From: Patescibacteria group bacterium
GTDB taxonomy: Bacteria; Patescibacteriota; Minisyncoccia; Phycocordibacterales; UBA1006
NCBI GenBank assembly: GCA_020428585.1
Contig: JAGQMP010000017.1
Coordinates: 1 to 18,828 of the forward strand
Reading direction: 5' to 3'
DNA length: 18,828 nt
Part shown: positions 1 through 5,677 of the stretch, piece after piece
Layout: each line of letters starts with the position of its first letter
Numbering within the stretch: position 1 is the first letter of the stretch
Program-made: the position numbers and the translations under genes
The notes under the pieces: model-generated
Databases searched by the model: none
The model's input: only the letters and a program-made list of their open reading frames with translations
Told to the model about the DNA's origin: nothing

Positions 1-341
1 ATTCTCGACTGCAGCCTCCCGTAGGAGTTTGGGCCGTGTCGCAGTCCCAATGGTGGGGGTCAGGCTCTCACCTCCCCTACACGTCATTGCCTTGGTAGGC
101 CGTTACCCTACCAACAAGCTGATATGAAGCAGGCCATTCCATGAGCGATAAATCTTTCCCCCGTAGGGATATCGTGTATTAGCTACGATTTCTCGCAGTT
201 ATTCACGACTCATGGGTATGTTCCTACCTGTTACTACCCCGTTTGCCACTCTCCGTATGTAAACACACGGATCGTTCGACTTGCATGCCTTATCCACGCC
301 GCCAGCGTTCATCCTGAGCTAGGATCAAACTCTACTAAAAA
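1..341 (-). rRNA. rrs: 16S ribosomal RNA, 5' portion (gene continues beyond left edge)
   Basis: Read on the minus strand, this is the 5' end of 16S rRNA. It has AGAGTTTGATCCTAGCTCAG at 314-333, then GATGAACGCTGGCGGCGTG, and the conserved ACTCCTACGGGAGGCTGCAG block near the left edge. About the first 340 nt of the molecule are present and the rest lies outside the window. The 5' end is set by analogy with E. coli, about 8 nt before AGAGTTTG, so it is uncertain by several bases. The sequence departs from common bacterial signatures: GCTCAG follows CCTA rather than CCTG, ACTGCGACACGGCCC replaces ACTGAGACACGGCCC, and GGCTGCAG replaces GGCAGCAG. This fits a Patescibacteria/CPR lineage, which is an inference from sequence character and not a database match. 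Confidence 0.96.
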
Positions 342-390
342 ATAGTGAGGATCATACATAAATGATTTCTCTAGACTCTATTTCACAGAA

Positions 391-519
391 CGGAACAACA
401 GAATTGACTGATGTTCCGAGTGATTTGCAGTCACCCTCCTTATATGAGATACAAGGTGCGGGTGATGCTGCTGGACTTTGGAGTGCCTCTCCGTCGGTAG
501 ATGAAATTGGGAGGCACTC
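391..519 (-). other. Structured 16S rRNA leader (two hairpins)
   Basis: The leader between the promoter and the 16S 5' end can form two clear hairpins. One pairs GAGTGCCTC (481-489) with GAGGCACTC (511-519). The other pairs CGGAACA (391-397) with TGTTCCG (412-418). They are plausible rRNA-leader processing or antitermination structures, but the 16S 3' trailer needed to recognise an RNase III processing stem is outside the window. No gene is supported between the 16S gene and 672; the short frames there overlap this leader. Confidence 0.45.
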
Positions 520-550
520 TCTATTCATTTGATAAGGAATAACAGGGAGC

Positions 551-578
551 ATTATACATACCTCGATAAAGTGCGCAA
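551..578 (-). promoter_or_regulatory. Likely rRNA operon promoter
   Basis: On the minus strand, TTGCGC (573-578) and a perfect TATAAT (551-556) are separated by 16 nt and point toward the 16S gene. Transcription would start near 544, giving a leader of about 200 nt. No other box between here and the rRNA matches as well. Confidence 0.5.
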
Positions 579-636
579 GCGAATCTATAGCCTTATTCTC
601 GACATCGACCGAAGGTTAATCTTAACTGTGGATAAA

Positions 637-665
637 TTGTTTCAGCTATTAAAATATGAGATACT
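637..665 (+). promoter_or_regulatory. Promoter immediately upstream of the 672 gene
   Basis: TTGTTT (637-642), a 17-nt spacer, then GATACT (660-665) preceded by TGA. Only 6 nt (ACGACC) separate the -10 hexamer from the ATG at 672, so the transcript should start at or next to the start codon. No Shine-Dalgarno sequence is visible. Confidence 0.45.
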
Positions 666-671
666 ACGACC

Positions 672-1148
672 ATGTTACACGATCAAACTATCAGCTTTAC
701 CTGGGAGACTGACGAGTTCACCTTCAAAGAAAAACGCCGCGATTGGTACTGGATCGTTGGGGCCGTTGCTCTCGCCTTCATTGTAGTTGCGATTATCATG
801 CACAACTACCTCTTTGCGTTTTTGATTGGTATCGCTGCATTCTTGGTGATTATGACGGCGTCACGTCAGCCGATCGTACTACCAATCGAGGTCAGCGACA
901 AAGGCATCAAGGTCTACGATGATATGCACAACTACGATTCGATCTTTGCCTTTTGGATCACCTACAATAAAAAAGATGAACCGGTATTATTACTGTTGAC
1001 TAGCCAACGGATCTCACCAATCGTATCTATTGTGATCGGGGACGAGATTGATCCCATGGAATTGCGCGAGTACCTCTTGAAGTTTGTTGAAGAACAGGAG
1101 ATGCAGGCGTCACTTACCGACCGCATCATCGACCGGATTGGGTTCTAA
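672..1148 (+). CDS. Small two-helix membrane protein, hypothetical
   Basis: A 158-residue protein I cannot assign to a named family. A polar N-terminus (about 1-23) is followed by two hydrophobic helices (about 25-44, starting WYWIVGAVALAF, and 46-63, NYLFAFLIGIAAF), which form a membrane hairpin. The remaining ~90 residues look like a compact soluble beta-rich domain: IEVSDKGIKVYD, then FAFWITY, then LLLLTSQ, ending in an amphipathic helix (DPMELREYLLKFVEEQE). This layout resembles bacterial PH-like membrane-anchored proteins, but that is an impression only. The ATG at 672 is preferred because a promoter -10 box ends 6 nt upstream. The gene diverges from the rRNA operon and is followed by a long imperfect inverted repeat that probably ends transcription. 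Confidence 0.8.
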   Translation: MLHDQTISFTWETDEFTFKEKRRDWYWIVGAVALAFIVVAIIMHNYLFAFLIGIAAFLVIMTASRQPIVLPIEVSDKGIKVYDDMHNYDSIFAFWITYNKKDEPVLLLLTSQRISPIVSIVIGDEIDPMELREYLLKFVEEQEMQASLTDRIIDRIGF

Positions 1149-1267
1149 AACTAAAAACGAGTGGATGTCATTGTTGGCTTCAAAATTTTTCTTATCACTG
1201 TAGAACTACCTACACCTCAAAGAAAAATTTCTCACCGCCGCGACCTCCAGCTCGTTTTTTGTTTTAG
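1145..1267. terminator. Long nested inverted repeat between convergent genes
   Basis: A 17-bp inverted repeat with one mismatch (1145-1161 and 1251-1267, outer arms CTAAAACTAAAAACGAG and CTCGTTTTTTGTTTTAG) encloses a second matched pair (AAATTTTTCTT and AAGAAAAATTT) and a small inner TGTAG/CTACA hairpin. The T-rich 3' arm on either strand suits a bidirectional terminator between the 672 gene (+) and the 1279 gene (-). The ~90-nt enclosed loop is longer than usual for a simple intrinsic terminator. Confidence 0.5.
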
Positions 1268-1278
1268 AAAATATGCAA

Positions 1279-2592
1279 TTAACTCCCACTTAGGATGTAT
1301 AAATACCAGGTGATACCAAGGTGATCTTTTTGAATCAGATTATAATCCCAACCATGTACTTTAAACTGTTCTTCTAGATAACCTCTTTCTTCTTCTGCAA
1401 AAGAACCCCAGGGAATATATACCTTACTATCGTCATAGACTTTTGATTTTAAACCTATTAAAAGTTGTTCAAAAAGTAACTTAGCATCTATATCCCACAC
1501 TTCGTCTTTAATCGGGAGATTAGCAAAAATATAATTAAACTTCTTATCAACGTCATTTAACAAACTAGTTTGTTTAACTCTAATGTTTGTTAAGTTATTC
1601 TTATGTGCATTATTTCTTGTATTTTTAATAGCATCTCGTGAAATATCCGTTGCAAGTACGTATTTTGCTCCCATTTTACCTGCATAAACGGAGAGGATAC
1701 CTGAACCTGAACCAACATCAGCAACTGTTTTCCCTTCAACATCAGGAAAATTATCAATAATGATTGATGAACTATATGTTAATTGAGGATTTGGTGTGAA
1801 AACCTTATCTTCTACGTCAATAACAACCTCACCAAATTCTAATTCGTGTTTCTCGTGATTCAATAACCTAGACCAGTCTTCTTTTTTTGAAACAACCAAC
1901 ATTTTCTGCTCAATTTCAAATACATTATTTAAAAAGTTTTCGGTGATGAATTCTTCTATTTCTTTCTTATATTTTTTATATTCCTCTGTATGTAAGTCGA
2001 ATGATAATCTAAGGATGTTATATAAATCTTCCCCTGTATCGAAATTAACAAATGTCGTGAAAGATGACTCTTTCTTTATAACAGAAAAATTGTCCTCCAA
2101 TATATTTTTAAGAGTTAGGTAGGTCGGTATATATTCGATATCTATTAAAGAAGAAAAGAAGCTTTTTATTTTTGCATAATCTTTTTCATTACCATTCACA
2201 ACAAAGAAAATCTTTCCATTTGGGTTCAAACATTGGAGCATTTTCTCAATCGCTTTTGGTTTGTTTCTGAAATAATACAGCACATGAGAACAAATAATAA
2301 CATCGTATTTTTCATTAACCTCTATATTTTCCCAATCCCCCTCGATGAGGTTCACCGAACTATTTTTTATACTATCGGTGATCTCTCGTTCTATGACATC
2401 ATATTGATCCACTAATTTACTTAAGAAGTTATAGAAAATAGGTTCTGTTCCAACACCAATTTCAAGACATTTTGATTTACTCATTCTCTTTAATTGTTCT
2501 TGTAGGCGCTGTGAGATAAGTTCTTTTTCATTTGAATTTGAAATAAAATTTTCGTACCAATCAGTATGAAAATCTGGTATCAACTTTTTCAT
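1279..2592 (-). CDS. Two-domain class I SAM-dependent methyltransferase
   Basis: A 437-residue protein carrying two Rossmann-type methyltransferase domains in one chain. Domain 1 (about 35-180) has motif I CLEIGVGTEP near 41-50, an acidic residue after strand 2 (VIERE), and VIICSHVLYYFRNK near 98-110, typical of small-molecule or tRNA methyltransferases of the Methyltransf_11/12 type. Domain 2 (about 255-437) has motif I VADVGSGSGILSVYAGKMGA at 289-308, an acidic strand-2 end (ATDIS), and FANLP at 355-359, which resembles the N-[PL]-P signature of PrmA/HemK-like N-methyltransferases. The substrate is unknown. The gene is much AT-richer than rpsT or the surface genes, suggesting transfer. Its ATG lies 6 nt after an extended -10 box, directly behind the tRNA-Arg terminator. 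A fused toxin/antidote or natural-product enzyme cannot be excluded. Confidence 0.85.
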   Translation of the reverse strand: MKKLIPDFHTDWYENFISNSNEKELISQRLQEQLKRMSKSKCLEIGVGTEPIFYNFLSKLVDQYDVIEREITDSIKNSSVNLIEGDWENIEVNEKYDVIICSHVLYYFRNKPKAIEKMLQCLNPNGKIFFVVNGNEKDYAKIKSFFSSLIDIEYIPTYLTLKNILEDNFSVIKKESSFTTFVNFDTGEDLYNILRLSFDLHTEEYKKYKKEIEEFITENFLNNVFEIEQKMLVVSKKEDWSRLLNHEKHELEFGEVVIDVEDKVFTPNPQLTYSSSIIIDNFPDVEGKTVADVGSGSGILSVYAGKMGAKYVLATDISRDAIKNTRNNAHKNNLTNIRVKQTSLLNDVDKKFNYIFANLPIKDEVWDIDAKLLFEQLLIGLKSKVYDDSKVYIPWGSFAEEERGYLEEQFKVHGWDYNLIQKDHLGITWYLYILSGS

Positions 2593-2598
2593 ATTCTA

Positions 2599-2607
2599 AT
2601 TATATCA
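2599..2607 (-). promoter_or_regulatory. Extended -10 promoter, leaderless geometry
   Basis: On the minus strand TGA-TATAAT (2607 to 2599) is followed by six bases (TAGAAT) and the ATG at 2592. The TGA comes from the last bases of the preceding terminator stem. No Shine-Dalgarno sequence can fit between promoter and start. Confidence 0.6.
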
Positions 2608-2632
2608 AAAACCAGCCAAAGCTGGTTTTTGA
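2605..2632 (-). terminator. Intrinsic terminator of tRNA-Arg(GCG)
   Basis: A perfect 12-bp stem (TCAAAAACCAGC / GCTGGTTTTTGA) with a 4-nt loop, T-rich on its 3' side, begins 10 nt after the tRNA 3' end on the minus strand. Confidence 0.8.
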
Positions 2633-2642
2633 AAAGTGTCAG

Positions 2643-2714
2643 TGCCCCCACCAAGAATCGAACTTGGATCATCAGTACCGCAAACTGACGTTCTATCCAT
2701 TAAACTATGGGAGC
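2643..2714 (-). tRNA. tRNA-Arg(GCG)
   Basis: A 72-nt cloverleaf on the minus strand. Acceptor GCTCCCA pairs with TGGGGGC, the discriminator is A, and CCA is not encoded. The D arm is GTTT/GAAC with GGA in the loop (A20 is an arginine identity element). The anticodon stem is TCAGT/ACTGA with loop TTGCGGT, giving anticodon GCG (reads CGC and CGU). The variable region is four bases, and the T arm is CCAAG/CTTGG. Anticodon GCG is unusual for bacteria, which normally use ACG edited to ICG for these codons. The body is close to the tRNA-Arg(TCT) at 8324. Confidence 0.93.
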
Positions 2715-2724
2715 TGCAAAAACG

Positions 2725-2733
2725 ATACTACCA
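2725..2733 (-). promoter_or_regulatory. Extended -10 promoter of tRNA-Arg(GCG)
   Basis: TGG-TAGTAT on the minus strand ends 10 nt before the tRNA 5' end, so the primary transcript would have almost no leader. A weak -35 (TTTTCA) lies 16 nt upstream of the hexamer. Confidence 0.5.
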
Positions 2734-2760
2734 TACGAACCTTTTTTGAAAAGAAAAAGT

Positions 2761-3498
2761 CTATAAGAAAGATTTAATAATTAAAAAAATAATGCTCAAT
2801 ATTAGAAAGTATCTCAAGATGTTATCTCCAATACGAATGGTATAGCGGGCTCCTATAAAACCACCAAACAACATACCAAAACCCAAAGAAAGGGCTAATT
2901 TCCAATCAACGACCCCAGCATAGAGAAAAGTTAAAAAGCCAACAAGATTAGATGCAATACCTGGTATTCGAGAAGTACCCTTGAGTTGTAATAGCGTCAA
3001 ACCAAAAAAATAAACGTAGTTATAGGTATGAAAAATACCAGCCCCAAATGGAAACATTCCTGCCCAGACCCTGATAACAGCATTGAAGAAGTAACCAATC
3101 TTAACTTTTGTTTTAGTAACCACTCTCGGCTCAACTCCGAGCTTTTTGTTCAGGAGGGTAAGAGGTATAAAAATCAGAATTAAAACTTTGAGGATCTTAG
3201 CAAAAAATTCTTCATCTATAGATAGAGCAAGCTTAACTCCCAGTATCGTCGTTGGGATCGTAATCAAAATGAGAGGTATCACATATTTCCATACAACTTT
3301 CTTCTTCTTTGCATACTCAAATAAACCACCAATATGCCAAAAAATATTACTAAATCTAAAGGTTGATAGACTAAGATGCGCAGGTACTCCAAGAACGAGA
3401 AGCGCCGTTATAGAAATCATCGAAGAAGCGCCACTAATCAGGCTACCGATAAAGGCAGAAATCAGCCCAGCTATAAAGGTGATTAGAATTATTTCCAC
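2761..3498 (-). CDS. TauE/SafE (TSUP) family membrane transporter
   Basis: A 245-residue integral membrane protein with about eight hydrophobic segments in two similar halves, the usual size and layout of the TSUP family (sulfite, sulfonate or other organic anion export/import). The N-terminal half has FIAGLISAFIGSLISGASS followed by LLVLGVPAHLSLSTFRFSN. The second half repeats this as IPGIASNLVGFLTFLYAGVVDW and LSLGFGMLFGGFIGARY. The substrate cannot be predicted. The start is GTG, chosen because TGC-TATAAT ends 7 nt upstream and no other start lies before the first helix. It lies between rpsT and tRNA-Arg(GCG), with its own promoter and AT-rich coding, and no sulfur-metabolism gene is nearby. 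Confidence 0.85.
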   Translation of the reverse strand: MEIILITFIAGLISAFIGSLISGASSMISITALLVLGVPAHLSLSTFRFSNIFWHIGGLFEYAKKKKVVWKYVIPLILITIPTTILGVKLALSIDEEFFAKILKVLILIFIPLTLLNKKLGVEPRVVTKTKVKIGYFFNAVIRVWAGMFPFGAGIFHTYNYVYFFGLTLLQLKGTSRIPGIASNLVGFLTFLYAGVVDWKLALSLGFGMLFGGFIGARYTIRIGDNILRYFLILSIIFLIIKSFL

Positions 3499-3505
3499 TA
3501 GATGA

Positions 3506-3514
3506 ATTATAGCA
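3506..3514 (-). promoter_or_regulatory. Extended -10 promoter, leaderless geometry, GTG start
   Basis: TGC-TATAAT on the minus strand is followed by TCATCTA and the GTG at 3498. The hexamer sits directly downstream of a terminator-like hairpin and its T-tract. Confidence 0.55.
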
Positions 3515-3517
3515 AGA

Positions 3518-3541
3518 AAAAATCGCCAAAGAGCGATTTTT
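3518..3541 (-). terminator. Terminator-like hairpin upstream of the TSUP gene
   Basis: A 9-bp stem AAAAATCGC/GCGATTTTT with a 6-nt loop and a T-run on the minus-strand side. It would stop read-through from rpsT just before the TSUP promoter. Confidence 0.6.
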
Positions 3542-3634
3542 AGAATATCTGAGCGACCCGAAGGGTTTAGCTTGCGATTTCCTAGGATATTGCTTAATTT
3601 GATGTCGAGATAGAGTTGATGAGATTTTCTACGA

Positions 3635-3690
3635 AAATTCCTAAAAATAAAACAAGGTATGGAAATGCCTTGTTTTATTTTTAGGAATTT
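3635..3690. terminator. Long AT-rich hairpin downstream of rpsT
   Basis: A 26-bp stem with one G-U type mismatch and a GGAA tetraloop: left arm 3635-3660, right arm 3665-3690. Both strands present a T-rich 3' arm (TTGTTTTATTTTTAGG). It lies about 45 nt after the rpsT stop and most likely ends that transcript. The stem is far longer than a typical intrinsic terminator. Between it and 3541 (about 90 nt) I see no gene. Confidence 0.6.
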
Positions 3691-3735
3691 GCAGCGGAAA
3701 TTTCGCTACTATATCCGACAAGTTTTACGTTCAAA

Positions 3736-3999
3736 TTAAGCAATGTCCTTCACCATGCGTGCAACCTGGGCTTTCTTGCGGGCAGCGGTGTTTGGTTTGA
3801 TCACGCCGCGCTTGGCTGCTTTGTCGATGGCTTGGTAAGCCGTCGGGATCATATCGTTGGCTTGTTGGTAGTCTTTTGCTGAAACAAACTCTTTGATTGA
3901 TTTTACGGCATCACGCATAGCGCGTCGTCGTCGGTCGTTAAATACCCGTCGGCGTTCTGACTGGCGAACTGATTTCTTGTTGGCTTGAATAATTGGCAT
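3736..3999 (-). CDS. rpsT: 30S ribosomal protein S20
   Basis: An 87-residue, strongly basic, all-helical protein with the S20 signature: an N-terminal NKKSVRQSERRRVFNDRRRR segment that contacts 16S rRNA, a central helix (VKSIKEFVSAKDYQQA) and the conserved C-terminal AIDKAAKRGVIKPNTAARKK. The length is normal for the family. S20 binds the 5' domain of 16S rRNA and is monocistronic here, as in many bacteria. The start is the ATG ahead of MPIIQANKK, giving a leader of about 30 nt from the promoter at 4039-4066. No strong ribosome-binding site is visible in that leader. Confidence 0.97.
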   Translation of the reverse strand: MPIIQANKKSVRQSERRRVFNDRRRRAMRDAVKSIKEFVSAKDYQQANDMIPTAYQAIDKAAKRGVIKPNTAARKKAQVARMVKDIA

Positions 4000-4038
4000 A
4001 TCGTTTCTGGCCCCAATTGAGGGCTTTCAATAGTTGGC

Positions 4039-4066
4039 ATACTAACAAAGTTCCCTTTTTTGGCAA
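4039..4066 (-). promoter_or_regulatory. rpsT promoter
   Basis: TTGCCA (4061-4066), a 16-nt spacer, then TGT-TAGTAT with the hexamer at 4039-4044, on the minus strand. This is one of the few promoters here with both a recognisable -35 and an appreciable leader. Confidence 0.55.
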
Positions 4067-4149
4067 GTGGTTACGAGACATCATTAGACAGCTTAAGCTC
4101 ATTATGAGAAAATGGATGCAACGTAGTGCATGCGGTGTCTATTTTCCGC

Positions 4150-5676
4150 ATGAAAAAATTTTCCCTCGGTGCCCTGTTCGGGGCCATCTTCATAGCAGCT
4201 TGCGGCGCGTCCATCGTACGCGCCGGTTCCCTGACGCCCTCGGCCGGTCCTGCCGCGACCGGTTATTCTCTCGACGCCATCTACGAACGCCTTGCAACGA
4301 ATGCCACCGCAACCGAAGCATCGCACAACCTGAACCCCGGCTCGACGCCCGGATCCACCTTTTACACGCTTTCTGAAATCTACGAACTCATCCCAACCAT
4401 TGACGCGACTACCGTGCTGGGCGGAACATCGTACCTTGGTGTTGATGGAACCTATGACGTGAGCAACCTCACGAACGCTGTCGTTCAAAACGGGGTCACG
4501 TGGGGTGTCGGAAACACCGGAACCTTGACACCGGACGGCGGAACCGCGACCGTGGCGGATCTCTTTTCGGGGGCTACGGCGCACCTGACCGACGATTGGT
4601 CGCTCGACACGGGGACGCTGACCCTCGCCTGCGCAACCGGAACCTTTGATGGATCGGCGAACCTGATTGCTGATACGTATGACGGATCAGGTGACGGTTC
4701 AAACCGTTGGTGCATGACGTCATCGGGAAACGCAATCGCGAGCGACCTCCTTGATGGCCAAATTGCCTGGGTTGATGGTGTTGCCATAACAGGAACCCTT
4801 CCCACCCAAACGCTGTCGGCAACGTCAGAAACCGTTTCGGCCGGGTATTACAATGCGACGACCCTCTCGGCAGTCGACGGTGATCTAGCCGCCGGAAACA
4901 TTGCGTCCGGGACCACCATTTTCGGTATCGCGGGAACCGCGAGCGTGGCCACGGGAACCGCCACCACAGGTCAAGTCCTTGCAGGCGCCACCTTTTCAAA
5001 CAGCTCGACCTCAGGATTGACGGGAACCATGACGAATGTCGGGCAACAAACGATCACCCCTACCACTTCCAATACGGCGATCACCCAAGGCTACCATGAT
5101 GGAACAGGTTATTGCGCTGGAGATGCTGACCTTGTTGCTGCAAACATATCCTCGGGAACCACGATCTTTGGGGTGACTGGCTCTGCCACGTTGGCAACCG
5201 GAACCGCCGCCACAGGTCAAGTCTTGGCTGGTGCGACGTTCTCGAACGGTTCCGGATCGGGACTCACCGGAACGATGACCAACGTTGGAACGCAAACCAT
5301 TACGCCGACAACATCCAACACCACGATAACCCAGGGGTACCACGATGGCTCTGGGTATTGCGCCGGTGATACTGACCTCACCGCTGGAAACATCAGAAAC
5401 GGAGTTGATATTTTTGGCGTCACCGGATCATTTGCCGCAACGGTCGGTCTGCCAACCTGTACGGGAGATGTCAGCGGTGATCCGGGCGAAGTTTGGGCAA
5501 AACACCAATCCTGCAGTTGGAGCAGCGACGCATGCGAAGTGGGTACCAACTGCACGGAATCGTGCGGCCTTGCGGGAATAAACGAAGTCGAGACAAACAC
5601 ATCGTACCAGATCCAGTGCGGCACTACCTCGTTAAGTGTACTTGCCGCTCCATGCGACCTGTGCGTCATAGAATAA
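4150..5676 (+). CDS. Secreted/lipid-anchored repeat surface protein
   Basis: About 508 residues. The ATG at 4150 is preferred over the in-frame ATG at 4126 because it starts a textbook export signal, MKKFSLGALFGAIFIAAC. IAAC ending at Cys18 fits a lipobox, while VRA-G a little later could be a signal peptidase I site, so lipoprotein versus secreted is open. The mature chain is rich in G, T, S and A with few charges and contains near-identical 82-residue repeats (NIASGTTIFGIAGTA... through QGYHDGTGYCAGDADL), followed by a partial third. SGTTIFGVTGT-type repeats occur in bacterial and phage surface fibres. The C-terminal ~75 residues are Cys-rich (CSWSSDACEVGTNC, CGLAG, CDLCVIE) and probably disulfide-bonded. 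There is no C-terminal membrane helix. Function unknown; an adhesin or surface-fibre role is inferred. The next gene starts 2 nt after the stop. Confidence 0.8.
   Translation: MKKFSLGALFGAIFIAACGASIVRAGSLTPSAGPAATGYSLDAIYERLATNATATEASHNLNPGSTPGSTFYTLSEIYELIPTIDATTVLGGTSYLGVDGTYDVSNLTNAVVQNGVTWGVGNTGTLTPDGGTATVADLFSGATAHLTDDWSLDTGTLTLACATGTFDGSANLIADTYDGSGDGSNRWCMTSSGNAIASDLLDGQIAWVDGVAITGTLPTQTLSATSETVSAGYYNATTLSAVDGDLAAGNIASGTTIFGIAGTASVATGTATTGQVLAGATFSNSSTSGLTGTMTNVGQQTITPTTSNTAITQGYHDGTGYCAGDADLVAANISSGTTIFGVTGSATLATGTAATGQVLAGATFSNGSGSGLTGTMTNVGTQTITPTTSNTTITQGYHDGSGYCAGDTDLTAGNIRNGVDIFGVTGSFAATVGLPTCTGDVSGDPGEVWAKHQSCSWSSDACEVGTNCTESCGLAGINEVETNTSYQIQCGTTSLSVLAAPCDLCVIE
4897..5433 (+). 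repeat. 246-bp tandem coding repeats (2 full, 1 partial)
   Basis: Unit boundaries fall exactly 246 bp apart (4897, 5143, 5389), each beginning at the AAC of the N-I-x-S/N-G motif. The third copy is truncated after IFGVTGS. Units differ at many third-codon positions while the protein is almost unchanged, so the array is not a very recent duplication. Confidence 0.85.
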
Positions 5677-5677
5677 T

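Noticed and set aside
352..552. Open frame in the 16S rRNA leader
   Set aside because: It lies within the structured leader between promoter and rRNA, has no motif, and its start abuts the -10 box of the rRNA promoter.
3533..3590. Imperfect direct repeat GCGATTTTTAGAATAT / GCGATTTCCTAGGATAT
   Set aside because: Short, with mismatches and a gap, and one copy is part of a terminator stem. It could easily be chance in AT-rich DNA.
4897..5433. Tandem repeat as a non-coding or mobile array
   Set aside because: The 246-bp unit is a multiple of three and stays in frame. Divergence is mainly at silent positions, so it is a protein repeat.
4102..5669. Several long open frames antisense or in other frames to the surface-protein genes
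   Set aside because: They overlap a repeat protein with a clear signal peptide and Cys-rich end. Their translations are Arg/Ser/Gly-rich without motifs, as expected for shadow frames of GC-richer, Thr/Gly-coding repeats.
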